The translations under genes and the position numbers were made by a program. Shown in pieces: positions 1 to 7,502 of a stretch of 64,000 bases of DNA. This DNA comes from Bradyrhizobium zhanjiangense (GTDB taxonomy: Bacteria > Pseudomonadota > Alphaproteobacteria > Rhizobiales > Xanthobacteraceae). Every line of letters starts with the position of its first letter. The first letter of the stretch is position 1. The notes beneath the pieces were generated by a model, which was given only the letters and a program-made list of their open reading frames with translations, had not been told where the DNA came from and ran no database searches. The stretch lies in assembly GCF_004114935.1 (NCBI RefSeq), contig NZ_CP022221.1, positions 1,302,001 through 1,366,000 of the forward strand, read 5' to 3'.

Positions 1-566
1 AGGCCGAGATGGCTCGCGATCTCGGCATAGCTGAAGCCTTTGGCGATGCCCCAGAGGATGTCGATCTCCCGCGGGGTCAGCTTGGCCGTGTTGAGCGCGG
101 GGCCGGGCGAGGGCTCCGCCGAACTCTGCGTTCGCCGCACGATGAAGCGGGCGATCGAGGCCGAGATCGGCGAATGGCCGGCGACCAGATCGCGTACAGT
201 GGTGGCGATATCGGTCGGGAAGGCATCCTTCAGGAGATAGCCTGTCGCACCCACGGTGATCGCCGAGATCACGCTTTCCTCGTCGCCGAGCGCCGATATC
301 ACCATGATCTCGGTCTCGGGAAAGCGCTGCCGGGTTTCGCGAATCAGCTCGATGCCGTGGCCGTCGGGCAGCCTGAGATCGGTGAGCAGCACGCGAGGCG
401 TCCCCTCGCCGAGCGCAGACCGGGCTTCTCCGAGCGTGCCGGCGCTACGCACCTCGTAACCGGCCTTGACCAGCGCGTCCTGCAGCCGCCAGCAGGTCGG
501 CGCGTCGTCCTCGACGAGGAGGATGGTGATGGCCTCACCCGTCTCGCCCTGTTCGCTCATGTTCAT
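1..566 (-). CDS. LuxR/NarL-family response regulator, 3' end outside window
   Basis: This frame runs leftward off the window edge, so only about 188 residues are visible. It has a receiver domain with acidic pocket ED-D at residues 19-21, phosphoacceptor Asp63 in LLTDLRLPDG, and the conserved Lys113 in LLKDAF. A helix-turn-helix of the NarL/GerE type begins near residue 162 (KLTPREIDIL) and is cut by the edge. The family consists of cytoplasmic two-component regulators that bind DNA after phosphorylation. Two start codons are possible, ATG at 566 and ATG at 560; I use the outer one. No sensor kinase is visible because the partner would lie to the left. Family assignment is firm, target genes unknown. 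Confidence 0.85.
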   Translation of the reverse strand, partial: MNMSEQGETGEAITILLVEDDAPTCWRLQDALVKAGYEVRSAGTLGEARSALGEGTPRVLLTDLRLPDGHGIELIRETRQRFPETEIMVISALGDEESVISAITVGATGYLLKDAFPTDIATTVRDLVAGHSPISASIARFIVRRTQSSAEPSPGPALNTAKLTPREIDILWGIAKGFSYAEIASHLG

Positions 567-1064
567 CGTCCCGCGACCCGCGTGTCTCCCGCGGCGCGAG
601 GCAAGTCTAACCGCAGTGCGGATGCCGTGACACCCATAATCATGGGGGCGACGATGACACGGTCTCGCGCCAGGCGCGGACAGACGGTCGTGGCTTGCGC
701 CCAGGCTGGAGCGCGTGCTCAATCGGCGCTGCACTCAGGGCGCGGATGAGGTCCGCTCCGCCTTCCGACACTGGTCCGTTACGGCAGCACACTAGACGTT
801 CGAGTTGGGCCAATTCCGGACATTCGGCCGCAGTGTCTTCGTGCGTCGCCACCTGTTCCCCGGATGCCTCAGGTGACGTAGAATATTACTGCCCTTGAGG
901 CGGGACGTGCCGAAATCTCCGTCCGGGTAAATGAGCCGCACTGGTGCTATCGGCAGGCACGCTCTCTTAGAGACCGTCCTTTTTTCGGTTTCGCTCCACC
1001 GTTCACCACGAACTTTGCGCGCTGCTTATGCAACGGCTCGTTCGGTAATGTCGGGAGAAAAGCG
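567..1064. other. intergenic region with no supported gene
   Basis: About 500 bases between the divergent response regulator and the cupin-like gene. Short open frames exist on both strands but none shows a ribosome binding site, a recognisable domain or a sensible composition. Promoters for both flanking genes presumably lie here. I see no convincing hairpin, repeat copy or RNA gene. Confidence 0.5.
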
Positions 1065-1472
1065 ATGAGCAAGGTCGATCGAAGGTCTGCACTGGGATTC
1101 GGGTTGGCAGCGGCTTCAGCTGCCGTGATCAAGCCAGCCGCCGCGCAAACCACAGGCTACAAGGATACGGCGCCTTGGCCAGGTGTCGTGGTGCGTGAAT
1201 ATGAAGGCGAGACACCATCCCTGATCCCAGGTTTTAAGACCGTCTCAATGCGCGATATCATTATGCAGCCGGGGTCGAAGACCATGGGGCCCCCGATGAT
1301 GAATGCCATGGTCTGCCATATCACCGAAGGGGAGCTTCGACTTGACCAGGAGGGAAAGACCTTTACGGGCAAGAAGAATTTTGTCTGGACCTGCAACAAG
1401 GACACGAAAGAACAGGCGTACAACGATGGGAGTGTGGTCGCGATTATGCGGATCACGGACCTGAAGGCTTAA
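1065..1472 (+). CDS. Tat-exported cupin-like small protein, function unknown
   Basis: A 135-residue protein. The N-terminus has a twin-arginine signal (DRRSALGFGL at residues 5-14, hydrophobic stretch, then a cleavage-like PAAAQ near residue 28), so export to the periplasm is likely. The remaining ~105 residues read like a small cupin barrel: the segment around residues 70-110 (MNAMVCHITEGELRL, then a Lys/Asn-rich strand) resembles cupins, but the usual paired His metal-binding motif is not evident. The start is supported by a GGGAGAAA ribosome site at about 1053. It stands alone on this strand. Function cannot be assigned from sequence; a single-domain periplasmic binding or stress protein is possible. 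Confidence 0.75.
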   Translation: MSKVDRRSALGFGLAAASAAVIKPAAAQTTGYKDTAPWPGVVVREYEGETPSLIPGFKTVSMRDIIMQPGSKTMGPPMMNAMVCHITEGELRLDQEGKTFTGKKNFVWTCNKDTKEQAYNDGSVVAIMRITDLKA

Positions 1473-1488
1473 GGCTCATTTCTTCGGG

Positions 1489-1521
1489 GGCGGATGGCGC
1501 ACGCGACGCGCGCCATCCGCC
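1489..1521. terminator. perfect 12-bp hairpin between convergent genes
   Basis: GGCGGATGGCGC at 1489-1500 and its exact complement at 1510-1521 flank a 9-base loop. It lies between the convergent cupin-like and EF-hand genes and would end transcripts from both. There is no U-run on either side, so it is a weak intrinsic terminator or an mRNA 3' end stabiliser. Confidence 0.55.
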
Positions 1522-1529
1522 GGAGACGA

Positions 1530-1934
1530 TCACCTCGTGCCGTGTATGAACACTTGCATCTCCTCCAGGGTCAGCTTGCCATCTTTATTGCTGTCCATTG
1601 CCTTGAAGATCCGTTCGTGAGCTGCCTGAAACTCCTGCAGTGAGATGGTCCCATCGCCGTCGGCGTCCATCAGAGCGAACATCATGCGCATCATAAAGGG
1701 TGATCCCATCGCGCTCCCACCCATCATGCCGCGCCCCATCATACGTCCTCCCATCATTCCGTGCCCCAACATGCCGCCTTGCCCCATCGTGCTCGCGCCT
1801 TCCTGGCCCGTGGGATGGAATTGCATTTGTTGCTGATCTGGCTGGGGTATCATTCGGTCTTGTGCGATCGCACCGACCGGGCCGTACGTCAGCATGAGAG
1901 CAGATATCGTGAGTCCCAGAACGCGCGTGTACAT
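1530..1934 (-). CDS. exported EF-hand protein with Met/Gly/His-rich linker
   Basis: 134 residues. A signal peptide covers residues 1-25 (hydrophobic core, GAIAQ cleavage region). Residues 48-88 form a low-complexity stretch made of repeats such as GHGMMGGRMMGRGMMGG with some 17 Met and a His, of a kind often seen in copper or silver-binding periplasmic proteins. Two EF-hand loops follow: Asp90-x-Asp92-x-Asp94...Glu101 and Asp114-x-Asn116-x-Asp118...Glu125, both with complete calcium ligands. The start at 1934 is chosen over an upstream extension because GGAGGAGG sits 7 bases before it and the signal peptide begins there. Calcium binding is well supported; a copper role is inference from composition only. 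Confidence 0.85.
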   Translation of the reverse strand: MYTRVLGLTISALMLTYGPVGAIAQDRMIPQPDQQQMQFHPTGQEGASTMGQGGMLGHGMMGGRMMGRGMMGGSAMGSPFMMRMMFALMDADGDGTISLQEFQAAHERIFKAMDSNKDGKLTLEEMQVFIHGTR

Positions 1935-2139
1935 TTCGAACCTCCTCCGAAATGTGTAGCCTGTCTCATTAATTCGGCACGAGTAGTATTGATCCTCTGG
2001 TCCCAGCCTTCGCCTACGCACCCCGCACACAATACGACCGCGTGCACGAGCAGCCTTGGGTCACAAGCCGCCGATCACGCTCAAGCGGGGTGACCTCCGC
2101 TTCGCCTTGCGGAGCCGACGTTACACACCCTAGCCCGGC

Positions 2140-2391
2140 TCACGAAAGATCATCCCGCGGCGGTGGATAGCGCCGGGCCAGCACCGACAAGGACAGATGC
2201 CGTTCGTCTTCCGGCAGCTCCAGATAGGCCAGCACGAGCGGCCGCTTCCAGTCGCCGACGCCGAAATCCATCGTCATCCATTTCTGAGGTTCGGGCCCTT
2301 CGAGGCCCCGGACCCAGACGAAGAAGCGGGGGAGGTCGTCGGCGTCCGCTTCCGTCGCACGTCTTCTCGCCATCAGAGCTGTCCGCTGCAT
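2140..2391 (-). CDS. small conserved-looking protein of unknown function
   Basis: 83 residues if started at ATG 2391, 77 if started at ATG 2373 (MARRRATEADADD). The body is soluble, acidic to neutral, with a Trp/Pro-rich centre (FFVWVRGLEGPEPQKW near residues 25-40) and a basic tail. The frame stays open upstream to 2595, but that part is only the translation of a palindromic repeat (2475-2562) and should not be included. No clear ribosome site precedes either start. I do not recognise a family; composition and codon use are like the neighbouring real genes, so I think it is a gene. Confidence 0.55.
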   Translation of the reverse strand: MQRTALMARRRATEADADDLPRFFVWVRGLEGPEPQKWMTMDFGVGDWKRPLVLAYLELPEDERHLSLSVLARRYPPPRDDLS

Positions 2392-2474
2392 CAGATCGGT
2401 TGCCACAGGATATAGGGAATTGCGCGGCGAAGTCGAATGCCTCCGGCAGTACCGGACGCGTAATCTCTCCTCCT

Positions 2475-2562
2475 CGTCATTGCGAGGAGCGCTTGCGACG
2501 AAGCAATCCAGACTATCTCCGCGGATGCATTCCTGGATTGCTTCGCTGCGCTCGCAATGACG
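2475..2562. repeat. palindromic dispersed repeat family A, copy 1 of 4
   Basis: An imperfect inverted repeat whose arms are CGTCATTGCGAG...AAGCAATCCAG and CTGGATTGCTTCGC...CAATGACG, with a short variable centre rich in CCGCGGA. The same unit recurs at 25822-25900, 56573-56652 and 61810-61889. Translated, it gives the well-known spurious peptide CERSEAIQ. This copy has an interrupted left arm. Confidence 0.95.
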
Positions 2563-2699
2563 ATGTGGATAGAGCCGGGACAAGAATGAGGCCATCGATC
2601 TGCAGAAGATGATTCCCTATCGGAACAAGGTCTGTCAGAACTCTCGCCCCTTCGGAAGCCGAAAGATTCCGATTGACCGAAATTCGGAAATATCGTATG

Positions 2700-3200
2700 T
2701 ATCGTTCATCCCGGCCCATGGATAAGGGGCGTTTCGCGATCGTCACGATACGCGGGCCGGGTGGCGGTGGGCGTGGAGCGCATCGGCGCGCTGGGCAATC
2801 GCAGGGCGGGTTTGGCCCGTGAGCGGTTGAGCGGTGCGCAAACGACAGGTGCGGTTCGCGTACGGCAAAAGCGTGTGGTCCTGGCGCCCGGGGTCTGTGC
2901 GTCAAGGCTTGCGGTGGTACGTGCTGCCCGACCGGGCGCGCGCATCAGCCATCCGCAAGGCGACGGGGGCAATAGTGCATCGCTCCCCGGGGAGAGCGCG
3001 CCATAAGCCGTCAAACCACTGCGCAGGGAAAGGCCGGGATGTCCAGGCTGCCCTGTATGCCGCTGTGCATTTGTCTTCGCGCAATTTGCGCACAGCGGAC
3101 CGCGGGTGCCAGCCAGCACCCGGTCTTCCCTGCGCCCTTTCCAACGAAGGGGCGTCAAGCGAAGCACAAGACTCGGGCGTCATGCGTCGCGAGGCTGTAC
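2700..3200. repeat. structured non-coding element, likely a dispersed bradyrhizobial repeat
   Basis: Roughly 500 bases without a credible gene. The right half carries ordered secondary structure: a perfect palindrome CTCCCCGGGGAG (2983-2994); a long-range stem CGCAGGGAA (3022-3030) with TTCCCTGCG (3126-3134); inside it a hairpin with arms CCGCTGTGC (3060-3068) and GCACAGCGG (3090-3098), and a second hairpin GGGTGC/GCACCC (3104-3109, 3116-3121). The reverse-strand translation around FPAQWFDGLW matches, from memory, peptides that turn up as spurious ORFs in many Bradyrhizobium genomes, which suggests a widely copied element. Boundaries are approximate and function is unknown. Confidence 0.6.
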
Positions 3201-3250
3201 AGGCGCGTCTCGCTGTTTGAAAATTGAAGTGTGCACGCTCATGCTGCCGA

Positions 3251-3553
3251 TCACCGCCACAATTCGCAGGTCGCCACGCGGTTGATGTCGGCGAGCCGCC
3301 TCGTGGCGTCTCCGTGGAGATCGAGGCTGGCGAGCAGCGTCAGCAGGCGACGATAGGCGCCGTCGGCGACCTCGACCGGCAGCGGGGCTTCGTCAAAGGC
3401 CTCGACATAGCTGCCGACGACACCGCTGAGCAGACGGCACAGGCCACGCTGGGCGGGATCGTCCCGGCCGAGCGTCTCGAGCTTTTGCTGGAAGATTTGG
3501 AAGGTCCGCAAACCGTGGTGCTGCTGCGAAAGCCACGCGTGCAGATCGTTCAT
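3251..3553 (-). CDS. small cytoplasmic protein of unknown function
   Basis: 100 residues, predicted mostly helical, no signal peptide or membrane segment. A strong ribosome site, AAGGAGCT, lies 4 bases before the ATG at 3553. The sequence (start MNDLHAWLSQQHHG, a Leu-rich middle, end VATCELWR) does not belong to a family I can name. It is the first gene upstream of tRNA-Leu on the same strand. Existence as a gene is well supported by the start signal and by length without stops; role unknown. Confidence 0.7.
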   Translation of the reverse strand: MNDLHAWLSQQHHGLRTFQIFQQKLETLGRDDPAQRGLCRLLSGVVGSYVEAFDEAPLPVEVADGAYRRLLTLLASLDLHGDATRRLADINRVATCELWR

Positions 3554-3674
3554 GTGAGCTCCTTCGGTTCAGTGAAGAAGCTGAGGGCTTATACAGTGGG
3601 GATGGGAGAATGGCTAGGGGAGGGGGGTGGAGCAACGTTGAGCCAGTCCGCCTTCGCCAAGGCCCCGGCGGGAC

Positions 3675-3746
3675 AGCCTTCGCTCCTTCGCATTGGATAG
3701 ACTTGCGCCTGGCTCGCCCAGCCGTAGCTGCGAAGCAGCGAAGGCT
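3675..3746. repeat. inverted repeat abutting the tRNA-Leu 3' end
   Basis: Arms AGCCTTCGCTCCTTCGC (3675-3691) and GCGAAGCAGCGAAGGCT (3730-3746) pair with one mismatch across a 38-base centre. The right arm ends on the first base of the encoded CCA of the tRNA gene. It may serve as a 3' end structure for the tRNA transcript or be a decayed member of the GCCTTCG-type repeat seen also near 49.7 kb. Confidence 0.55.
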
Positions 3747-3830
3747 GGTGCCCCTGGCCGGAATCGAACCAGCACTCCTTGCGGAACTCGATTTTGAGTC
3801 GAGCGCGTCTACCAGTTCCGCCACAGGGGC
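3746..3830 (-). tRNA. tRNA-Leu, anticodon CAA
   Basis: Read on the minus strand: acceptor GCCCCTG pairs with CAGGGGC, followed by discriminator A and an encoded CCA (3746-3748). The anticodon arm is CTCGA-CTCAAAA-TCGAG, giving anticodon CAA, which reads UUG. A long variable arm (TTCCGCAAGGAGT) marks a class II tRNA, and the T arm contains GGTTCGATTCC. The structure is complete. Confidence 0.97.
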
Positions 3831-3983
3831 CTTCGGTCTGCCCAAGGGACGTCGCGAAGCCGGCGGACTATAGCCATGGACAGGACGGGGTCAACCCGCG
3901 CCAAAGTGATCCCCGCCGTTCTCGACAGCCGCATGGGCCGGAGTTAGAGGCTTAGACGCGCGACCCATCGGAGAGAGGCTGCC

Positions 3984-4523
3984 GTGACGACCCGGAGTGC
4001 TGCCATACCAGCTTTCAAGCCGGCCAGCGCCGGTCCCGCGCTGACCGCCTCACTGCTCGTCACGCTGATCGCCGCCGCCACGATCGCGGGGGCCTGGTTC
4101 TTCCAGCTCGTGCTTGAGATTGTGCCCTGTCCGCTCTGCCTGGAGCAGCGCTACGCCTATTATCTCGCGATCCCGCTCGGTGCCCTCACGGCGCTTGCGG
4201 CCAGGAGCGGCGCGCCGCGGCCGCTGCTGCTCGCTGCGTTGGCGATCCTCGCGCTGGCGACGCTCGCCAATGCCGGTCTCGGCACCTATCACTCCGGCGT
4301 CGAATGGGGGTTTTGGCAGGGGCCGACTGACTGCTCCGGTCCCGTGGTCAATCTCGGCAACGCCGGCGACCTTTTCTCGCGGCTCGACACCGTGAAGGTG
4401 GTCCGCTGCGACGAGGTGCAGTGGCGCTTCCTCGGCCTCTCGCTGGCCGGCTACAACGTGCTGATCTCGCTGCTGATGGCCGCAATCGCCGCATGGGGAT
4501 TTATGCGGACGGCGAAGCGTTAG
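3984..4523 (+). CDS. dsbB: disulfide bond formation protein B
   Basis: 179 residues, four membrane helices. The inner membrane protein DsbB reoxidises DsbA and passes electrons to quinone. The first periplasmic loop has the redox pair Cys49-Pro-Leu-Cys52, followed by LEQR with the Arg that contacts quinone; the second loop holds Cys117 (PTDCSG) and Cys142 (VRCDE). The start is GTG at 3984, preceded by GAGAGAGG. A DsbA-like protein is encoded 4 kb downstream (8507-9166), a plausible but unlinked partner. All four essential cysteines are present. Confidence 0.93.
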   Translation: MTTRSAAIPAFKPASAGPALTASLLVTLIAAATIAGAWFFQLVLEIVPCPLCLEQRYAYYLAIPLGALTALAARSGAPRPLLLAALAILALATLANAGLGTYHSGVEWGFWQGPTDCSGPVVNLGNAGDLFSRLDTVKVVRCDEVQWRFLGLSLAGYNVLISLLMAAIAAWGFMRTAKR

Positions 4524-4530
4524 GTAGCTG

Positions 4531-4626
4531 CCGTAGGGTGAGCAAAGGCGCTCTTCGCGCCGTGCCACCATTCATCGACGCTCACACCAGTCGCTGGTGG
4601 GCACGCTGCGCTTTGCCCACGCTACG
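4531..4626. repeat. palindromic dispersed repeat family C, copy 1 of 3
   Basis: Arms GCCGTAGGGTGAGCAAAGG and GCGCTTTGCCCACGCTACG enclose a short variable centre. The other copies are at 38845-38944 and 63654-63755. It lies between the convergent dsbB and AbrB-type genes. Confidence 0.92.
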
Positions 4627-4634
4627 AGAGCCCG

Positions 4635-5720
4635 TCAATCATCCACATCATCTTGCGTGCGCCCGAACAAGTGCACGATGCCGGGTGTCGCGATCGTCAC
4701 GAAGACGAAGCGCGACAGATGATGGGCGCCGACGAAGATCGGGTCGATGTGTAGCGTCAGGGCCAGCGCCAGCATCGCGTCCATCGCGCCCGGTGCGAAG
4801 GCAACGACGACATCGGAGAATTTCACCGGCGTGGTGAGCGCGACGATGCCGACGAAGAGGGCGGAGACGGCGATTGCCACTGTAAACGAGCCCAGCGCCG
4901 CGTTGAGATGACCCGCGAGCGTCTTGATCCGCATCCGCGCGAAGCGGCTGCCGATCAGGGCGCCGATTCCGACCAGGGCCACGCCGCGTACCCAGTTTGG
5001 CAGGCCGCCCTCGACCCAACCGGCGCCATGCAGCACGCTGGAGGCGATCATCGCGCCGAACATCCAGCTCGCCGGAAATTTGATCAGCCGCAAGAAGAGC
5101 GCCACCGCCAGCGAAGCTGCGGCCAGCACCACGAGGCCGAGCGGCGAGGCGATCGTCGTCGTCAGCGACGGTGCGGCTGAGGGCGCCACGCCCGCGATCG
5201 CCAGCACCATCGGCAGCGCCGCGGTGAGGATGATGACGCGCATGGTCTGCACCACCGCGATGCCCGGCAGGTCGGCGCCGCGCTCGACCGCCAGGATCGT
5301 GATCTGCGACAGCGCGCCGGGACTACCGGCAAGGAAGGCCGAGGTACGGTCCCAGCCATGGACGCGCTGCAGGTAATAGCTCGATCCGAAGGTCGAGCAG
5401 AAGGTCGCGAGCGCAAGCAGGCCGATGGTGACGGGATAGGCGCTGACCTGCTGGATCAGATGGCGTGAGACCACCGAGCCCAGCGAAATGCCGAGCAGCA
5501 CCAGCACGGTCTGGGTCAGGATCGGCGGCAGCGCCAGCTGGCGGCCGGCGATTGCGGCGATCCCGACCGCGATCATCGCGCCCGAGATCAGCCCGCCGGG
5601 AAGGCCCGCGACGAGAAACACGAGGCCACCGGCGGTGCCGATGACAAGCGTCTCCATCGTGCTCAAGACATTGGCACGGCTCGGCCATTCGAACGGCAGG
5701 GAGGCGACGATTTGTTTCAC
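4635..5720 (-). CDS. AbrB-family (COG3180) integral membrane protein
   Basis: 361 residues with about ten hydrophobic helices. The architecture is two tandem ~150-residue AbrB-type membrane repeats, each beginning with a Gly/Pro-rich helix: LVAGLPGGLISGAM near residue 37 and FPASWMFGAMIASSV near residue 218. This family has been labelled 'putative ammonia monooxygenase' or 'AbrB transcriptional regulator' in databases; both names rest on weak evidence, and it is better described as a transporter-like membrane protein. The start is GTG at 5720 after AAGGCGGC. It is a single-gene unit. Substrate unknown. Confidence 0.85.
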   Translation of the reverse strand: MKQIVASLPFEWPSRANVLSTMETLVIGTAGGLVFLVAGLPGGLISGAMIAVGIAAIAGRQLALPPILTQTVLVLLGISLGSVVSRHLIQQVSAYPVTIGLLALATFCSTFGSSYYLQRVHGWDRTSAFLAGSPGALSQITILAVERGADLPGIAVVQTMRVIILTAALPMVLAIAGVAPSAAPSLTTTIASPLGLVVLAAASLAVALFLRLIKFPASWMFGAMIASSVLHGAGWVEGGLPNWVRGVALVGIGALIGSRFARMRIKTLAGHLNAALGSFTVAIAVSALFVGIVALTTPVKFSDVVVAFAPGAMDAMLALALTLHIDPIFVGAHHLSRFVFVTIATPGIVHLFGRTQDDVDD

Positions 5721-5818
5721 GCCGCCTTATCGCAAATCAGCGAGAAGCGCACAATTGCGGGTTCGTCATGCCGCAATGCGCATGCCTCTCACTGATGTTC
5801 GCGGAGGTCGGGACGGAC

Positions 5819-6100
5819 TTACTTCTTGTCGGCGGCAGGGGCGGCGGGCGCGGCGGTGCCGGCCTTTGCTTCCTTCATGCACTCGCGGCGAAATTTCTTG
5901 CGCTCCTTGCCCTTCAATCCCTTGGCGTCCGCCTGCTTGGAGCATTCGAGCGATTCGGCCGAGCGCTCCTTCGGCGCCTTCCTGTCGGCGGTGGCAGCAG
6001 CGTCGGTTTTGGCGGCCGGCGCGGCGGTCTGTGCGAAGGCGGTGCCGGTGGCGAGCAGGGAGACGAGAGCGAGGGCGGCGAGGCGGGAGGTGAAGGTCAT
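5819..6100 (-). CDS. exported PsiF-repeat protein
   Basis: 93 residues. A signal peptide occupies residues 1-23 (LAALALVSLLATGTAFAQ). An Ala/Lys-rich linker follows, then one PsiF-type unit at residues 50-75: Cys at SLECSKQADAKGL, the core KGKERKKFRREC, and a Pro/Ala/Lys tail. PsiF was first described as phosphate-starvation inducible in enteric bacteria; its biochemical role is unknown. I chose the ATG at 6100 over the in-frame GTG at 6109 because AAGAAGAG is better spaced for it and the signal peptide starts there. Confidence 0.85.
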   Translation of the reverse strand: MTFTSRLAALALVSLLATGTAFAQTAAPAAKTDAAATADRKAPKERSAESLECSKQADAKGLKGKERKKFRRECMKEAKAGTAAPAAPAADKK

Positions 6101-6301
6101 GTGTTGCACTCTTCTTGGGAGAATTGCGAAGGCTTGGGAACGTCGGCTCGCCTTGCTGAACGCGACATGAATGAGTTGAGCGACGGGATCACTATATTTT
6201 GCCGGCGCAACTCATCGCATCCTTGTCGCAAGCGATCGACACGCTAGGATAGCAATCCTCGTTTCACTTCCCTCGAGGAAGATCAAGGAGGAGACCCAGG
6301 G

Positions 6302-6793
6302 ATGACCATTCAGACAAAATTGTTGTGTGCGATTGCAGCGTCAGGTGTCGCGGCATTGGTGGCGAGCGCGCCGGCGCAGGCACTGACCGCGCAGGAGTGC
6401 AGTGCAAAATATCAGGCGGCCAAGAAGGACGGCTCGCTCGGCACCATGAAATGGAATGACTTCCGCAAGGCCCAGTGCGGTGCAGACGCAACGCCTGCCG
6501 CTGCGCCCACGGCGGCTGCTCCGGCTGCGCCCGCCGCTCCCGCCGAGCCGAAGCAGGCGAAGAAGGAGGCCGCGCCCGCCGCCGCGCCGACGCTGCCGGC
6601 CGGACCCGCGATCTATCCGAACGCGGTCGATCCGAAATACGCCAAGGAGACCCCCGGCAAGGCGCGACTCCACACCTGCGTTGATCAATACAATGCCAAC
6701 AAGGCCACCAACGGCAATGGCGGCTTGAAGTGGATCCAGAAGGGCGGCGGCTATTACAGCGAATGCACCAAGAAGCTGAAGGGCGCCGCCTGA
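6302..6793 (+). CDS. exported protein with two Cys-pair repeats around an Ala/Pro linker
   Basis: 163 residues. Signal peptide to about residue 28 (ALVASAPAQALT). Two related units follow: one with CSAKYQAAK...LGTMKWNDFRKAQC (residues 33-60) and one with CVDQYNANK...GGLKWIQKGGGYYSEC (residues 122-157). They share the pattern Cys-x3-Tyr-x-Ala-x-Lys, a central Lys-Trp, and a closing Cys, so each probably forms one disulfide. The middle 50 residues are Ala/Pro/Lys low complexity. This pattern resembles the PsiF unit of the divergent neighbour at 5819-6100, suggesting related small periplasmic proteins. A strong terminator follows. Function unknown. Confidence 0.8.
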   Translation: MTIQTKLLCAIAASGVAALVASAPAQALTAQECSAKYQAAKKDGSLGTMKWNDFRKAQCGADATPAAAPTAAAPAAPAAPAEPKQAKKEAAPAAAPTLPAGPAIYPNAVDPKYAKETPGKARLHTCVDQYNANKATNGNGGLKWIQKGGGYYSECTKKLKGAA

Positions 6794-6810
6794 GCTTCGA
6801 ACCATGCACC

Positions 6811-6836
6811 GGCCGGAGCAACGCTCCGGCCGTTTT
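6811..6836 (+). terminator. intrinsic terminator after the Cys-repeat protein
   Basis: GGCCGGAGC (6811-6819), a 3-base AAC loop, and GCTCCGGCC (6823-6831) form a perfect 9-bp stem followed by GTTTTGT. It ends 5 bases before the convergent TetR gene's stop codon and probably serves the rightward transcript. Confidence 0.9.
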
Positions 6837-6838
6837 GT

Positions 6839-7387
6839 CTAGCCCAACAGCTTCTCGGCCGATTTCGCCACGAGCTGCGACCGCTTGCGCGGGCCGCGCT
6901 CGACGAACAACATGCTCTGGCCGAAGATGAAGCAATAGAACAGGAAGGCCTGCGCCTCGGCCTCCTCGGCCGCAAGGCCGGTCGCGCGATAGAGCTCGGC
7001 GACGTGCTTGAGCCGCGCCGCGTCCACGCTCGCCACCGCCGCCGCTGCGCCCTCATCGGAGCGAGCCCATTGCCGGATCGCGAGCTCGATCGCCATGGCT
7101 GCCGGATTGAGCCGCTCGGAATAGAGCTGGATCACCGCCTTCAGCCGCTCGCGGGGCTGTTGTCCGTCGAGACTCGTCTGCTGCGCGATCGCCGCGATAC
7201 GTCCCTCGCGCCAGCGTTCCAGAATGGCTTCGAGCAGTGCGGCCCGGTCGGCGAAACGGCGATAGAAACCGCCCTTGGTGACGCCGAGATTCTTGGCGAG
7301 CACCTCCACCCGCACCCCCTCGACCCCCGAGCGGGCGAGCTCGGTAAACCCTGCCTCGACCCAGACATCGCCCTTGCCGTCGCTCAT
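6839..7387 (-). CDS. TetR/AcrR-family repressor
   Basis: 182 residues. The DNA-binding domain begins almost at the N-terminus: helix-turn-helix residues 25-45 with VEVLAKNLGVTKGGFYRRF, the standard TetR signature. The C-terminal ligand-binding part (60-182) is helical and includes QAFLFYCFIFGQS. It faces the thioesterase gene at 7503 across 115 bases that hold two near-identical palindromes, so it most likely represses both itself and that operon. By analogy with FadR/PsrA-like TetR proteins next to acyl-CoA genes, an acyl-CoA may be the inducer, but this is inference. Confidence 0.9.
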   Translation of the reverse strand: MSDGKGDVWVEAGFTELARSGVEGVRVEVLAKNLGVTKGGFYRRFADRAALLEAILERWREGRIAAIAQQTSLDGQQPRERLKAVIQLYSERLNPAAMAIELAIRQWARSDEGAAAAVASVDAARLKHVAELYRATGLAAEEAEAQAFLFYCFIFGQSMLFVERGPRKRSQLVAKSAEKLLG

Positions 7388-7410
7388 GAAGGAAGCCTCG
7401 CCGGTTTCTT

Positions 7411-7462
7411 GATACGGTACCGTATTGCTAGCGCGACGAAGCTCTGATACGCTACCGTATCA
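7411..7462. promoter_or_regulatory. paired palindromic operators for the TetR regulator
   Basis: Site 1 is ATACGGTACCGTAT at 7412-7425, a perfect 14-bp palindrome. Site 2 is TGATACGCTACCGTATCA at 7445-7462, an 18-bp palindrome with one mismatched pair at its centre. They share the half-site GATACSGTA and their centres are 35 bp apart. Both lie in the short divergent gap between the TetR gene and the thioesterase operon, the usual position for autoregulation. Confidence 0.85.
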
Positions 7463-7502
7463 ATCCGCAAAGGCGGAAGAAAAGGACAGGGAGCGAATTG
7501 CG

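Noticed and set aside
9..749. Long plus-strand frame over the first 750 bases
   Set aside because: It is antisense to the response regulator; its translation is Arg/Gly/Ala-rich without motifs, which is usual for shadow frames in high-GC DNA.
640..852. Small minus-strand frame with several Cys
   Set aside because: No ribosome site, no family, and it lies in a gap whose composition shows no coding signal.
3746..3830. tRNA-Leu as an integration site for a genomic island
   Set aside because: No integrase gene and no direct-repeat copy of the tRNA 3' end were seen nearby; flanks are ordinary core genes.
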